Positions 1-6,179 of a stretch of 7,147 nucleotides of DNA are shown here, one piece after another. Made by a program: the position numbers and the translations under genes. The DNA comes from Gammaproteobacteria bacterium. Its GTDB lineage: Bacteria > Pseudomonadota > Gammaproteobacteria > Methylococcales > UBA2780. Positions within the stretch are counted from its first letter, which is position 1; each line of letters starts with the position of its first letter. The notes under the pieces were generated by a model, which had not been told where the DNA came from, searched no databases, and worked only from the letters and a program-made list of their open reading frames with translations. The stretch spans positions 1-7,147 of the forward strand of contig QNFJ01000112.1 in assembly GCA_003646305.1 (NCBI GenBank). Direction: 5' to 3'.

Positions 1-36
1 AGAGCCAATTTCCAGAACTCTTTCTTGTGTTTGCAC
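1..36 (-). CDS. Start of a downstream operon gene, possibly a CaiB/BaiF-type CoA-transferase (partial)
   Basis: Only twelve codons are present, from a GTG at 36-34 to the window edge, reading VQTQERVLEIGS (first residue Met if used as start). The segment RVLEIGS resembles the extreme N-terminus of class III (CaiB/BaiF) CoA-transferases, which typically begin with a 'RVLE(V/I)GS' strand before the nucleotide-fold glycine turn; this is recalled family knowledge and the stretch is very short. The start lies 18 bases after the MaoC stop codon, matching the 18-20 base gaps elsewhere in the operon. An AGGAG at 38-42 precedes the GTG, but only one base separates them, which is closer than normal, so the exact start is doubtful. 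A CoA-transferase would fit as the enzyme that activates or shuttles CoA on the substrate of the operon. Another protein family cannot be excluded. Confidence 0.35.
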   Translation of the reverse strand, partial: MQTQERVLEIGS

Positions 37-54
37 TCTCCTGTTTATCTCTAA

Positions 55-1083
55 TCAAGCCATTAATACAACCAGACCCCAATCAAGAACCTGAATATCC
101 TTGCCTGGTTTGGGTGCGTTTTCGCCTCTCTCCGCATAGACTTTGATGGTCAAGTCGAGCAATCCACCACCTGACTCAATCGCCGTTTTTTTCTCCACGA
201 CAATTTCACTGCGTAAAATATCGTTTTCAAAAACCGGTGCAACATGATCACAATGCCGCCAGCCCAAATGGGTCACCACATTAGGTAGTGCTCTAACCAT
301 CTGCGCTGCAGCAATTGAGATGGTATGGCCACCATAAACAAGCCGTTTGCCATAAACGCTTGCGCCCGCATCGGTATGTGTCATCGCCAGATTAAGTGTC
401 AACCGGGTTAATTCAGGCGCCGTTGTCACGGTGTCTCTTGCTTCGATAACGTAATGGCTCCCCGCCTCCACCTCATTAAAGTGAATCCCTTTAATTTTCT
501 GGCGATATAAACTCAAGTCCCACTCAGAAGGAACAGCTTCCAGAAGTGAGTCCAGACTCAATTCTGAAGAGATTTTCGCCAAGTCATCTGCGTGCCCAGT
601 TTCTGCATCGCCGTCACGACAAGGAACCATCGGGCAGCGCCAGAAATGAAGGATTTCCTCACCAGTTTGATTGGTAACCCGCATTTCAAGAACAACCATC
701 CCCGTTGCCGCACGACCCGGTTTACTTTTATTCTGTCGTAAAGCAACCACTTTGGTCGTTGTGCTAAGCGTATCAGCGATATAAACCGGCTTTTTCAAGA
801 CAACACCCCGATAAAACAGATTGCCCATCACATGCTGGGTTGCATAGGTCGTCTGCCCCACTGCGACACCAAAGGCCATCGAGGGATTAACCAGTGTTCT
901 ATCGGACCCCGTAACCTCTTTACAAAGATGATGGTCCAGTGGCAACCGGAGGCGATCCCCAAAAAGCATCTGCTGAACCGTTGCGTAGCCCTCAGTAATG
1001 GTGATCGATGGGGCAGGTTCAAGAAACTCACCTATTTTAAAGTCCTCAAAATAGGGCCCTTCTACAAAAACTGTTGTCATCAT
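55..1083 (-). CDS. MaoC-family double-hotdog acyl-CoA hydratase, mesaconyl-CoA hydratase-like
   Basis: This 342-residue cytoplasmic enzyme probably adds water to (or removes it from) a short dicarboxylic or branched enoyl-CoA. It consists of two hotdog halves (about 10-160 and 195-342). Features shared, from memory, with bacterial mesaconyl-CoA hydratase (about 343 residues) are an N-terminal FEDFKIG (12-18) and TITEG (28-32), DTLSTT plus LRQNK (104-119), and LVYGGH (248-253). In the second half, N231, H236 and D238 sit where the hydratase-2 motif places its catalytic pair. The gene follows the CoA-ester lyase by 20 bases in one operon, the same pairing that makes and cleaves 3-methylmalyl-CoA or citramalyl-CoA. 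Two adjacent ATG codons (1083 and 1080) are possible starts, and neither has a strong ribosome site (a GGG lies just upstream). The family is secure; the substrate (mesaconyl-, itaconyl- or another enoyl-CoA) is inferred. Confidence 0.85.
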   Translation of the reverse strand: MMTTVFVEGPYFEDFKIGEFLEPAPSITITEGYATVQQMLFGDRLRLPLDHHLCKEVTGSDRTLVNPSMAFGVAVGQTTYATQHVMGNLFYRGVVLKKPVYIADTLSTTTKVVALRQNKSKPGRAATGMVVLEMRVTNQTGEEILHFWRCPMVPCRDGDAETGHADDLAKISSELSLDSLLEAVPSEWDLSLYRQKIKGIHFNEVEAGSHYVIEARDTVTTAPELTRLTLNLAMTHTDAGASVYGKRLVYGGHTISIAAAQMVRALPNVVTHLGWRHCDHVAPVFENDILRSEIVVEKKTAIESGGGLLDLTIKVYAERGENAPKPGKDIQVLDWGLVVLMA

Positions 1084-1103
1084 GTTTACCCGAAAATAAT
1101 TTG

Positions 1104-1967
1104 CTATGATTTAGCCGCAATCATTTCTGCGCGTGCGACAATTCTTTCCTGCGCCAAAATAACCGGCAGATCTACCATCTTGTTTTTGTGCGCAAAAACA
1201 CCCAAACCTTGCTTTTGTGCCTCAGCCCAGCCTTCCAGTATCTCTTTTGCATTGCTGACCTGCTCATCCGAAGGGGTATACAACACATTGGCGATCTCAA
1301 CCTGTCGTGGGTGAATACACATCTTTCCTGAATAGCCGAGACTGATACCTAAGAGAATGTCCTCTCGAAGAACCGCTTCATCTCGCACTTCGAGACAAAC
1401 ATTGTCCAGAGCAGAAACACCATAAGCTCTTGCTGCCAAAACAACCTGGCAACGGGCATGATGAATGACTCCTTGTGATGGATCAGCGTGGTCTAACTCC
1501 ATATCAGCTGCAAAATCAGCATGTCCGAAACAGAGAATATCCGATTTAGACAACGATTTTGCCGCTTCTGCAACGGTTAACACACCGAGTGCTGTTTCTA
1601 TAATCCCCAAAAGAGGTAGACCATCCTTTTCGGTAAACTTTCTCAGTTCAGCAATATCGTCTGGGGATTCGAATTTAGGCAGCATTACCGAGCAATTCCC
1701 CACTTCAGTAATCGCTGCCATATCCTCGTTAAACCAGGGGGATGAGAGACCATTGACGCGAACAACAAGCTGTTGCCCTTCAAATTCTGATGCTTTCAGC
1801 GCATCGGCAACAAGCTGACGTGCAGTACTTTTTTTAGCGGGTGAAACCGCATCCTCTAGGTCAAAAATGATCAGGTCAGCCGGAATACCGGCTGACTTTT
1901 CAATGCGACGCTGTTCAGAGCCAGGCACAAAAAGCGCGGAGCGATGAAGTCTTTGATGATGACTCAT
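1104..1967 (-). CDS. CoA-ester lyase of the CitE/HpcH (malyl-CoA/citramalyl-CoA lyase) family
   Basis: This 287-residue TIM-barrel enzyme is predicted to split a 3-hydroxy dicarboxylic acyl-CoA by a Mg-dependent retro-aldol/Claisen reaction, giving for example acetyl-CoA plus pyruvate from citramalyl-CoA or propionyl-CoA plus glyoxylate from 3-methylmalyl-CoA. Visible family motifs are RSALFVPGS (9-17), DLIIFDLEDAVSP (31-43), the substrate arginine in VRVNG (69-73), LPKFES (96-101), ETALGV with metal ligand E124, GHADFAADM with metal ligand D151, and GYSGKMCIHPRQV (211-223). Length is normal for stand-alone lyases, and no citrate-lyase alpha or acyl-carrier subunit gene is adjacent, so it is not part of a citrate lyase complex. 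An AAGGA at 1980-1984 lies 12 bases before the ATG. It sits 18 bases after the dehydrogenase gene and 20 before the hydratase gene. The family is certain; the substrate is inferred from neighbours. Confidence 0.88.
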   Translation of the reverse strand: MSHHQRLHRSALFVPGSEQRRIEKSAGIPADLIIFDLEDAVSPAKKSTARQLVADALKASEFEGQQLVVRVNGLSSPWFNEDMAAITEVGNCSVMLPKFESPDDIAELRKFTEKDGLPLLGIIETALGVLTVAEAAKSLSKSDILCFGHADFAADMELDHADPSQGVIHHARCQVVLAARAYGVSALDNVCLEVRDEAVLREDILLGISLGYSGKMCIHPRQVEIANVLYTPSDEQVSNAKEILEGWAEAQKQGLGVFAHKNKMVDLPVILAQERIVARAEMIAAKS

Positions 1968-1985
1968 AAACTGTTTTGTTCCTTG

Positions 1986-3146
1986 TTAATAAGAACGAGG
2001 CATACCGAGGCTTTTTTCAGCAATGTAGTTCAATAGCATCTCTCTATTGATAGGTGCTGTTTTTAACAGACGGACAACCGAGAACATATCATACAAACCA
2101 TAATCATCTGTAAAACCATTACCACCAAAACATTGCAAAGAGGCATCAACCGCCTTCATTCCGGCATCTGCTGCCGCTACTTTTGCCATACTCGATGCTT
2201 CACCGGCTGGTTTTCCATTATCAAACAACCATGCAGCCTTCCTTGTCATCAAAGAGGCCAGTTCAATTTGGGTTTTACCTTCGGCCAGAGGATGTTGTAG
2301 TCCCTGGTAGGCACCAATTGGCCCTTTGAAAACGACACGATCAGAAGCGTACTCCGCTGCACGGTTAAGGGCTAAACGGCCAATTCCTGTACACATGGAG
2401 GAGACAACGATTCTCTCAGGATTCAGCGATTCGAAAAGAACCTCAAAACCTTTATCAACAGTCCCCACCACATCATCTTCGGTTAACTCTACTTCATCAA
2501 AGAAAAGCTGGAACTGCTTTTCGGGCAAAACGACACTCATTTCCAGCTCCGTCATGCTGACCCCTTTCGCCTTCATATCAACTACAAAAAGGGTAAAGCC
2601 GTCTGTCTTCTTATCCACCTCTGTATGAGCGCGCGTTCTCGCAACGACCAATGCGTAGTCTGACTCATCCGCGCTGGTGATAAAGGTTTTCTGCCCACTC
2701 AGATAATAGCGATCACCTTTTTTCCTGGCGATCGTATTAATCCGTATTGTATTGGTGCCGGCTGTCGGCTCAGTAATGGCAAAGCAAAAAAGGGTTTTAC
2801 CCGCACAACCATCAGGCAGATACTTTTGCTTCATACTTTCACTACCATGATCTGCAATAACCGGCAGAGACATAGTTGAACCTACCACCATCGATAAAAG
2901 GGGAATACCATTATTCGCCATCCCTTCCATCAGCAAGGACATTTCGAGCATACCCAATCCTGCACCACCATATTCCTCGGGAACCATGATCCCCATAAAA
3001 CCATCCTCGCTAACCTGGTCCCATAGTTCACGCGTAAATTCAGACTTCCTTGCTTTTTTTAACCAGTATTGCTGATCATATTTTTTGGCAACTTGATCTC
3101 CATATTCGTAGATCATTCTCTGTTCATCTGATAATTCAAAATTCAT
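1986..3146 (-). CDS. Acyl-CoA dehydrogenase
   Basis: This 386-residue FAD flavoenzyme is predicted to introduce an alpha,beta double bond in an acyl-CoA and to pass electrons to electron-transfer flavoprotein. Domain order is normal: alpha-helical N-domain (1-118), beta-domain with the flavin signature CFAITEPTAGTN (121-132) and QKTFITSADESDYA (152-165), then the C-terminal helical domain with LNPERI (241-246), QGLQHPLAEGKTQIELA (281-297) and CFGGNGF (339-345). The tail has APINREM, LLNYIAEKSLG and PRSY, typical of a subfamily with a 'REM' segment. E369 in this segment aligns by my reading with the catalytic glutamate of medium-chain dehydrogenases. It is too short for the extended methylsuccinyl-CoA dehydrogenase of the ethylmalonyl-CoA pathway. 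A clear AAGGA (3154-3158) lies 7 bases before the ATG. It lies second in the operon, 47 bases after the crotonase gene. The substrate is unknown; a short branched or dicarboxylic acyl-CoA is inferred from its neighbours. Confidence 0.92.
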   Translation of the reverse strand: MNFELSDEQRMIYEYGDQVAKKYDQQYWLKKARKSEFTRELWDQVSEDGFMGIMVPEEYGGAGLGMLEMSLLMEGMANNGIPLLSMVVGSTMSLPVIADHGSESMKQKYLPDGCAGKTLFCFAITEPTAGTNTIRINTIARKKGDRYYLSGQKTFITSADESDYALVVARTRAHTEVDKKTDGFTLFVVDMKAKGVSMTELEMSVVLPEKQFQLFFDEVELTEDDVVGTVDKGFEVLFESLNPERIVVSSMCTGIGRLALNRAAEYASDRVVFKGPIGAYQGLQHPLAEGKTQIELASLMTRKAAWLFDNGKPAGEASSMAKVAAADAGMKAVDASLQCFGGNGFTDDYGLYDMFSVVRLLKTAPINREMLLNYIAEKSLGMPRSY

Positions 3147-3193
3147 TAACGTATCCTTTTAAAAGCTATTTACCATTAGTATCATATGCTGGT

Positions 3194-3979
3194 TTAACGA
3201 CCTTTCCAGACCGGTTTTCTTTTCTCAGCAAATGACTTTGGCCCTTCAATGCCATCCTCACTTGCGTAGACAACTTTGTGCAATCTTTGCGCTTCCATCA
3301 GCCCAGCATCGCACCCTAAACTCATTGTTTTCATGACGCTCGCTTTAGCCGCCATAACCGATAATGGGGCGTTGTCTCGTATGATGCCTGCAAGCCGGTA
3401 TGCCTGCGTCCTGACCGCATCAGGCGTCTCTTCCAGATAATTAATAAAACCCACATCGTAGAAACGCTCAATAGGCAGCTGCTCTCCCGTTAAAACAAGC
3501 TCCATAATGAGTGGCTGTGGCAACATCCCAATCAAAGGAACTGCCCACGGTGAACCGCGCCCTATCTTTGCTTCGGTAATACCGACCCGCGTACCGGTCA
3601 TACCCACACGCAAATCAGAATTTAAACTCAACATCATGCCACCTGCCATCAGATGACCCGTCATGGCTGCAATAACCGGCTTGGTCAGGTCACGCATGCG
3701 CTGATGAAAGGGGTCTTTGAGCTTCGAAAGAACATCGTCTCCCGTTGTTTCCTTGATTTCAGCCGCCTCTTTTAAATCCATTCCAGCACAAAAAACACCA
3801 CAATCGGTTGATGTCAGAACAACGACTTTGACTCCGTCATCTTTATCAATCGCATCCCAGGTGTCTGCCAGCTTGTTGACCAGACTGATCGACAAGGCAT
3901 TTTTCCTATGAGGCCGGTTTAAGGATACGGTTGCAACGCCATTTTCAACTTTATAAATCAGCTCTTCATTTTCTGGCAT
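3194..3979 (-). CDS. Enoyl-CoA hydratase/isomerase (crotonase) family protein
   Basis: A 261-residue crotonase-fold protein, first in the operon. Family marks are NRPHRKNALS (21-30), the first oxyanion-hole segment FCAGMDLKE (63-71, A65), the second segment GHLMAGGMMLSLNSD (108-122, G113), TEAKIGRG (135-142), and the classic C-terminal FAEKRKPVWKGR. Aligned without gaps to rat mitochondrial enoyl-CoA hydratase, the glutamate of GGGCEL (rat E144) is M116 here. The second catalytic glutamate (rat E164) is matched by E136. That pattern is known in crotonase members that are isomerases or otherwise not ordinary hydratases, so I do not call it a plain hydratase. I chose the ATG at 3979 because GGGAGAG (3987-3993) lies 7 bases upstream and it gives the usual N-terminus. 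The frame is open further to a TTG at 4015, which lacks support. It probably acts with the dehydrogenase 47 bases downstream on the same acyl-CoA. Confidence 0.87.
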   Translation of the reverse strand: MPENEELIYKVENGVATVSLNRPHRKNALSISLVNKLADTWDAIDKDDGVKVVVLTSTDCGVFCAGMDLKEAAEIKETTGDDVLSKLKDPFHQRMRDLTKPVIAAMTGHLMAGGMMLSLNSDLRVGMTGTRVGITEAKIGRGSPWAVPLIGMLPQPLIMELVLTGEQLPIERFYDVGFINYLEETPDAVRTQAYRLAGIIRDNAPLSVMAAKASVMKTMSLGCDAGLMEAQRLHKVVYASEDGIEGPKSFAEKRKPVWKGR

Positions 3980-4024
3980 TTTGTTTCTCTCCCAAATAGA
4001 GATAAAGTAATTCAATGAACAATT

Positions 4025-4053
4025 AAAGTATCAAACAAGCGTTAGTTTGTAAA
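4025..4053 (-). promoter_or_regulatory. Putative sigma-70 promoter of the acyl-CoA operon
   Basis: On the minus strand TTTACA (4053-4048) and TACTTT (4030-4025) are separated by 17 bases. Transcription would begin near 4018, giving a leader of about 40 bases before the crotonase ATG. The -35 box is good and the -10 box weak, matching three of six consensus bases, as would suit a regulated promoter. It is predicted by eye only. Confidence 0.4.
4032..4049. promoter_or_regulatory. Imperfect 18-bp palindrome, putative repressor operator
   Basis: The sequence CAAACAAGCGTTAGTTTG is an inverted repeat with five-base arms CAAAC/GTTTG and a CG centre; fourteen of eighteen positions are symmetric (CAAACnAnCGnTnGTTTG). 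It fills the spacer between the proposed -35 and -10 boxes of the minus-strand operon and overlaps the proposed -35 box of fadH, the classic position for a repressor. A further GTTTGA at 4054-4059 pairs with TCAAAC at 4031-4036. Size and symmetry suit a TetR-family dimer such as those that sense acyl-CoA, but no regulator gene is in the window and the protein cannot be named. Confidence 0.45.
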
Positions 4054-4074
4054 GTTTGAACGAATGCTTAATAA
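4047..4074 (+). promoter_or_regulatory. Putative sigma-70 promoter of fadH
   Basis: TTGTAA (4047-4052) and TAATAA (4069-4074) are separated by 16 bases. Transcription would start near 4082, giving a leader of about 30 bases to the ATG at 4112. If correct, the upstream ATG at 4064 is not transcribed and cannot be the start. The -35 box overlaps the palindrome that also covers the divergent operon promoter. It is predicted by eye. Confidence 0.35.
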
Positions 4075-4111
4075 TGACTCAATCTATTCATATCATTTCG
4101 GGTACCCCTGT

Positions 4112-6154
4112 ATGTCAAAATCTCATTCTCTTCTGTTTAGTGAAATTAAAATTGGCTCCTTAACCCTTCCAAACCGCATTATTATGGGTTCGATGCATAC
4201 AGGCCTCGATCATACCGATGATCCTTATAACCGCCTTGCTGCATTCTATGAAGAGCGCGCTAAAGGGGGTGTTGGGTTGATTGTCACAGGCGGTGTCGCC
4301 CCTAACGAACAGGGCCTCATCAGCCCTGGCGCAACAATCCTCAATAAACCCGAACAGGTTGATTCTTACCGCATCATCACCGAGCCGGTTCATGCTGCGG
4401 GCAGCAAAATTATTATGCAAATTCTGCATGCAGGACGCTATGCGAAGCAGGCTGACCTTGTTGCACCAAGCGCCATACGATCACCCATCAACAAATTCGA
4501 ACCTCGAGAAATCTCACATGATGAGATTTTGCAAACTATTGAGGATTTTGCAAACTGCGCTGAACTTTCCCAAAAAGCCGGTTTTGACGGAGTTGAGCTT
4601 CTCGGCTCTGAAGGTTATTTCTTAAATGAATTTACCGCTGAGCGAACCAACCAACGTAACGATAAATGGGGCGGTAGTTTCGAGAACCGCACTCGCCTCC
4701 CGCTTGAAATAGTTCGGGCTATCCGTCGTAAGCTGGGGAGCGATTTCTTTATTCAATACAGAATGTCTGTGCTTGAGCTGGTAGAAGGTGGCTGGAACAT
4801 TGAAGAGGCGCAACGCTTTGCCACTGAACTTGAGTCGGCGGGCGTCGATCTGATTAATACCGGCATCGGTTGGCACGAGGCCTCTATCCCAACAATCGCC
4901 ATGGATGTCCCTCGTGCGGCCTTTAGCTGGGCAACCGGAAAAATAAAAGAGGCGGTCAACATCCCTGTGGCCGCTGCAAACCGTATTAACACCGTTGAGG
5001 TTGCCGAAGAGATCTTGCAACGAGGTGATGCGGATATGCTCTATATGGCACGACCTTTCCTCGCCGATTCCGATTTTGTGAATAAAGCCAAAGAAGGCCA
5101 TTCAAATGAGATAAACAGCTGTATCGCCTGCAATCAATCTTGCCTCGATAACCTGTTTAATAACAAAACCGTTAGCTGCCTGGTCAACCCCCGCGCCTGC
5201 CATGAAACCGTTTACCCCCCCCTCCCAGCAACAGATAAACCGCAAAAAATTGCCGTGATTGGTGCTGGTGCAGCAGGACTCGCATTCTCCATTGAAGCGT
5301 CTAAACAGGGTCACAACATAACGCTATTCGAATCTGGGTCAACAATTGGTGGCCAACTTTTACACGCCCATAAAGTCCCTGGAAAAGAAGAATTCGATGA
5401 GCTGCTTCGATATTTTCAGGTGATGCTTGATAAGTACACGGTGAATTTACAATTAAATTGCCGAGTCGATGCTGGGCAACTCGAAGCTGGAAACTTTGAT
5501 GCGATTATTCTGGCCTCGGGTATAAAACCTAGAGAACTTGATATCCCTGGCATTAAAAACAGCAAAGTCTTGAGCTATGAGCAGGTCTTTAGCGCACCAG
5601 AAAAAGTTGGTCAGCGGGTCATTATTATCGGTGCAGGTGGAATCGGCTTTGATATGGCAGGTTTTTTAACACACTCGAAAAGTAACGATACGCCTGTTCA
5701 GACGTTTAACAAAAATTGGGGAATTGACCCAACCGGGCTCGGCGAAGGTGGACTTGCAAGCAATCCCGCAAAAACCGAGAAACCTTCTCGCGATGTGACA
5801 CTTCTACAACGTAAAGCAGGGCGCTTTGGGAAAACACTTGGCAAAACAACTGGTTGGATACACCAAATAGAGCTGCAAAAACGGGGTGTACAAATGATCG
5901 GGGATTTAAATTATCTAAAAATAGATGATGCTGGACTTCATATTGAGCAGGATGGAAAAAAACAGCTGCTTCCCGCTGACAACATCATCATTTGTGCCGG
6001 CCAGGAATCACAAGATGAGCTGACTGAATCACTCTCCAATATCACCCAGCAGGTATATCGCATTGGCGGTGTTAAAGAGGCACGAGAACTTGATGCCGCC
6101 CAGGCTATCCGTGATGGAATCCAGCTCGCTTACAGCCTTGGCCTGAAACAGTAA
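4112..6154 (+). CDS. fadH: NADPH-dependent 2,4-dienoyl-CoA reductase
   Basis: This 680-residue cytoplasmic iron-sulphur flavoprotein reduces 2,4-dienoyl-CoA, formed during beta-oxidation of unsaturated fatty acids, to an enoyl-CoA. It has the full FadH layout: an Old-Yellow-Enzyme-type FMN barrel (about 1-335), a 4Fe-4S segment, and a FAD/NADP-binding half (about 378-680). It is very similar to E. coli FadH (672 residues): NRIIMGSMHTGL (21-32), active-site Y169 in GSEGY and H255 in GIGWHE match E. coli Y166 and H252. C337, C340, C344 and C356 match the four cluster ligands. Dinucleotide-binding turns are GAGAAG (384-389) and GAGGIG (507-512), and GKTTGWIH (577-584) and ICAGQE (627-632) are also conserved. 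I chose the ATG at 4112 because it aligns with the E. coli start; an ATG at 4064 would add 16 unconserved residues. No clear ribosome site precedes it. It is divergent from the acyl-CoA operon and convergent with the next gene. Confidence 0.96.
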   Translation: MSKSHSLLFSEIKIGSLTLPNRIIMGSMHTGLDHTDDPYNRLAAFYEERAKGGVGLIVTGGVAPNEQGLISPGATILNKPEQVDSYRIITEPVHAAGSKIIMQILHAGRYAKQADLVAPSAIRSPINKFEPREISHDEILQTIEDFANCAELSQKAGFDGVELLGSEGYFLNEFTAERTNQRNDKWGGSFENRTRLPLEIVRAIRRKLGSDFFIQYRMSVLELVEGGWNIEEAQRFATELESAGVDLINTGIGWHEASIPTIAMDVPRAAFSWATGKIKEAVNIPVAAANRINTVEVAEEILQRGDADMLYMARPFLADSDFVNKAKEGHSNEINSCIACNQSCLDNLFNNKTVSCLVNPRACHETVYPPLPATDKPQKIAVIGAGAAGLAFSIEASKQGHNITLFESGSTIGGQLLHAHKVPGKEEFDELLRYFQVMLDKYTVNLQLNCRVDAGQLEAGNFDAIILASGIKPRELDIPGIKNSKVLSYEQVFSAPEKVGQRVIIIGAGGIGFDMAGFLTHSKSNDTPVQTFNKNWGIDPTGLGEGGLASNPAKTEKPSRDVTLLQRKAGRFGKTLGKTTGWIHQIELQKRGVQMIGDLNYLKIDDAGLHIEQDGKKQLLPADNIIICAGQESQDELTESLSNITQQVYRIGGVKEARELDAAQAIRDGIQLAYSLGLKQ

Positions 6155-6179
6155 CAGAGCAGGCACTAGTAGTATTCTA

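Noticed and set aside
832..1314. 160-codon plus-strand open frame across the MaoC and lyase genes
   Set aside because: It overlaps two well-supported minus-strand genes, and its cysteine-rich, low-sense protein matches no family; it is a reading-frame shadow.
1104..1967. Citrate lyase beta subunit
   Set aside because: No alpha, gamma or ligase subunit genes are adjacent, and the neighbours are acyl-CoA enzymes; a stand-alone CoA-ester lyase fits better.
1986..3146. Methylsuccinyl-CoA dehydrogenase of the ethylmalonyl-CoA pathway
   Set aside because: That enzyme carries a long N-terminal extension, whereas this protein has the ordinary 386-residue length; no crotonyl-CoA carboxylase or ethylmalonyl-CoA mutase gene is in view.
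3980..4015. TTG extension of the crotonase gene by 12 residues
   Set aside because: The ATG at 3979 has a GGGAGAG ribosome site and gives the usual family N-terminus; the TTG has neither.
4011..4019. Short palindrome TTCAATGAA in the operon leader
   Set aside because: Nine bases of such AT-rich symmetry are expected by chance.
4032..4049. Naming the palindrome a PsrA or FadR site
   Set aside because: The half-sites resemble the reported PsrA arms, but the 8-base spacer is longer than the 2-4 bases I recall, and it does not resemble the E. coli FadR site.
4064..4111. Upstream in-frame ATG for fadH adding 16 residues
   Set aside because: The extension does not match E. coli FadH, it falls upstream of the predicted transcription start, and it has no ribosome site.
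4622..5101. 159-codon minus-strand open frame inside fadH
   Set aside because: It lies entirely antisense to a clearly conserved FadH coding region and shows no motif or ribosome site.
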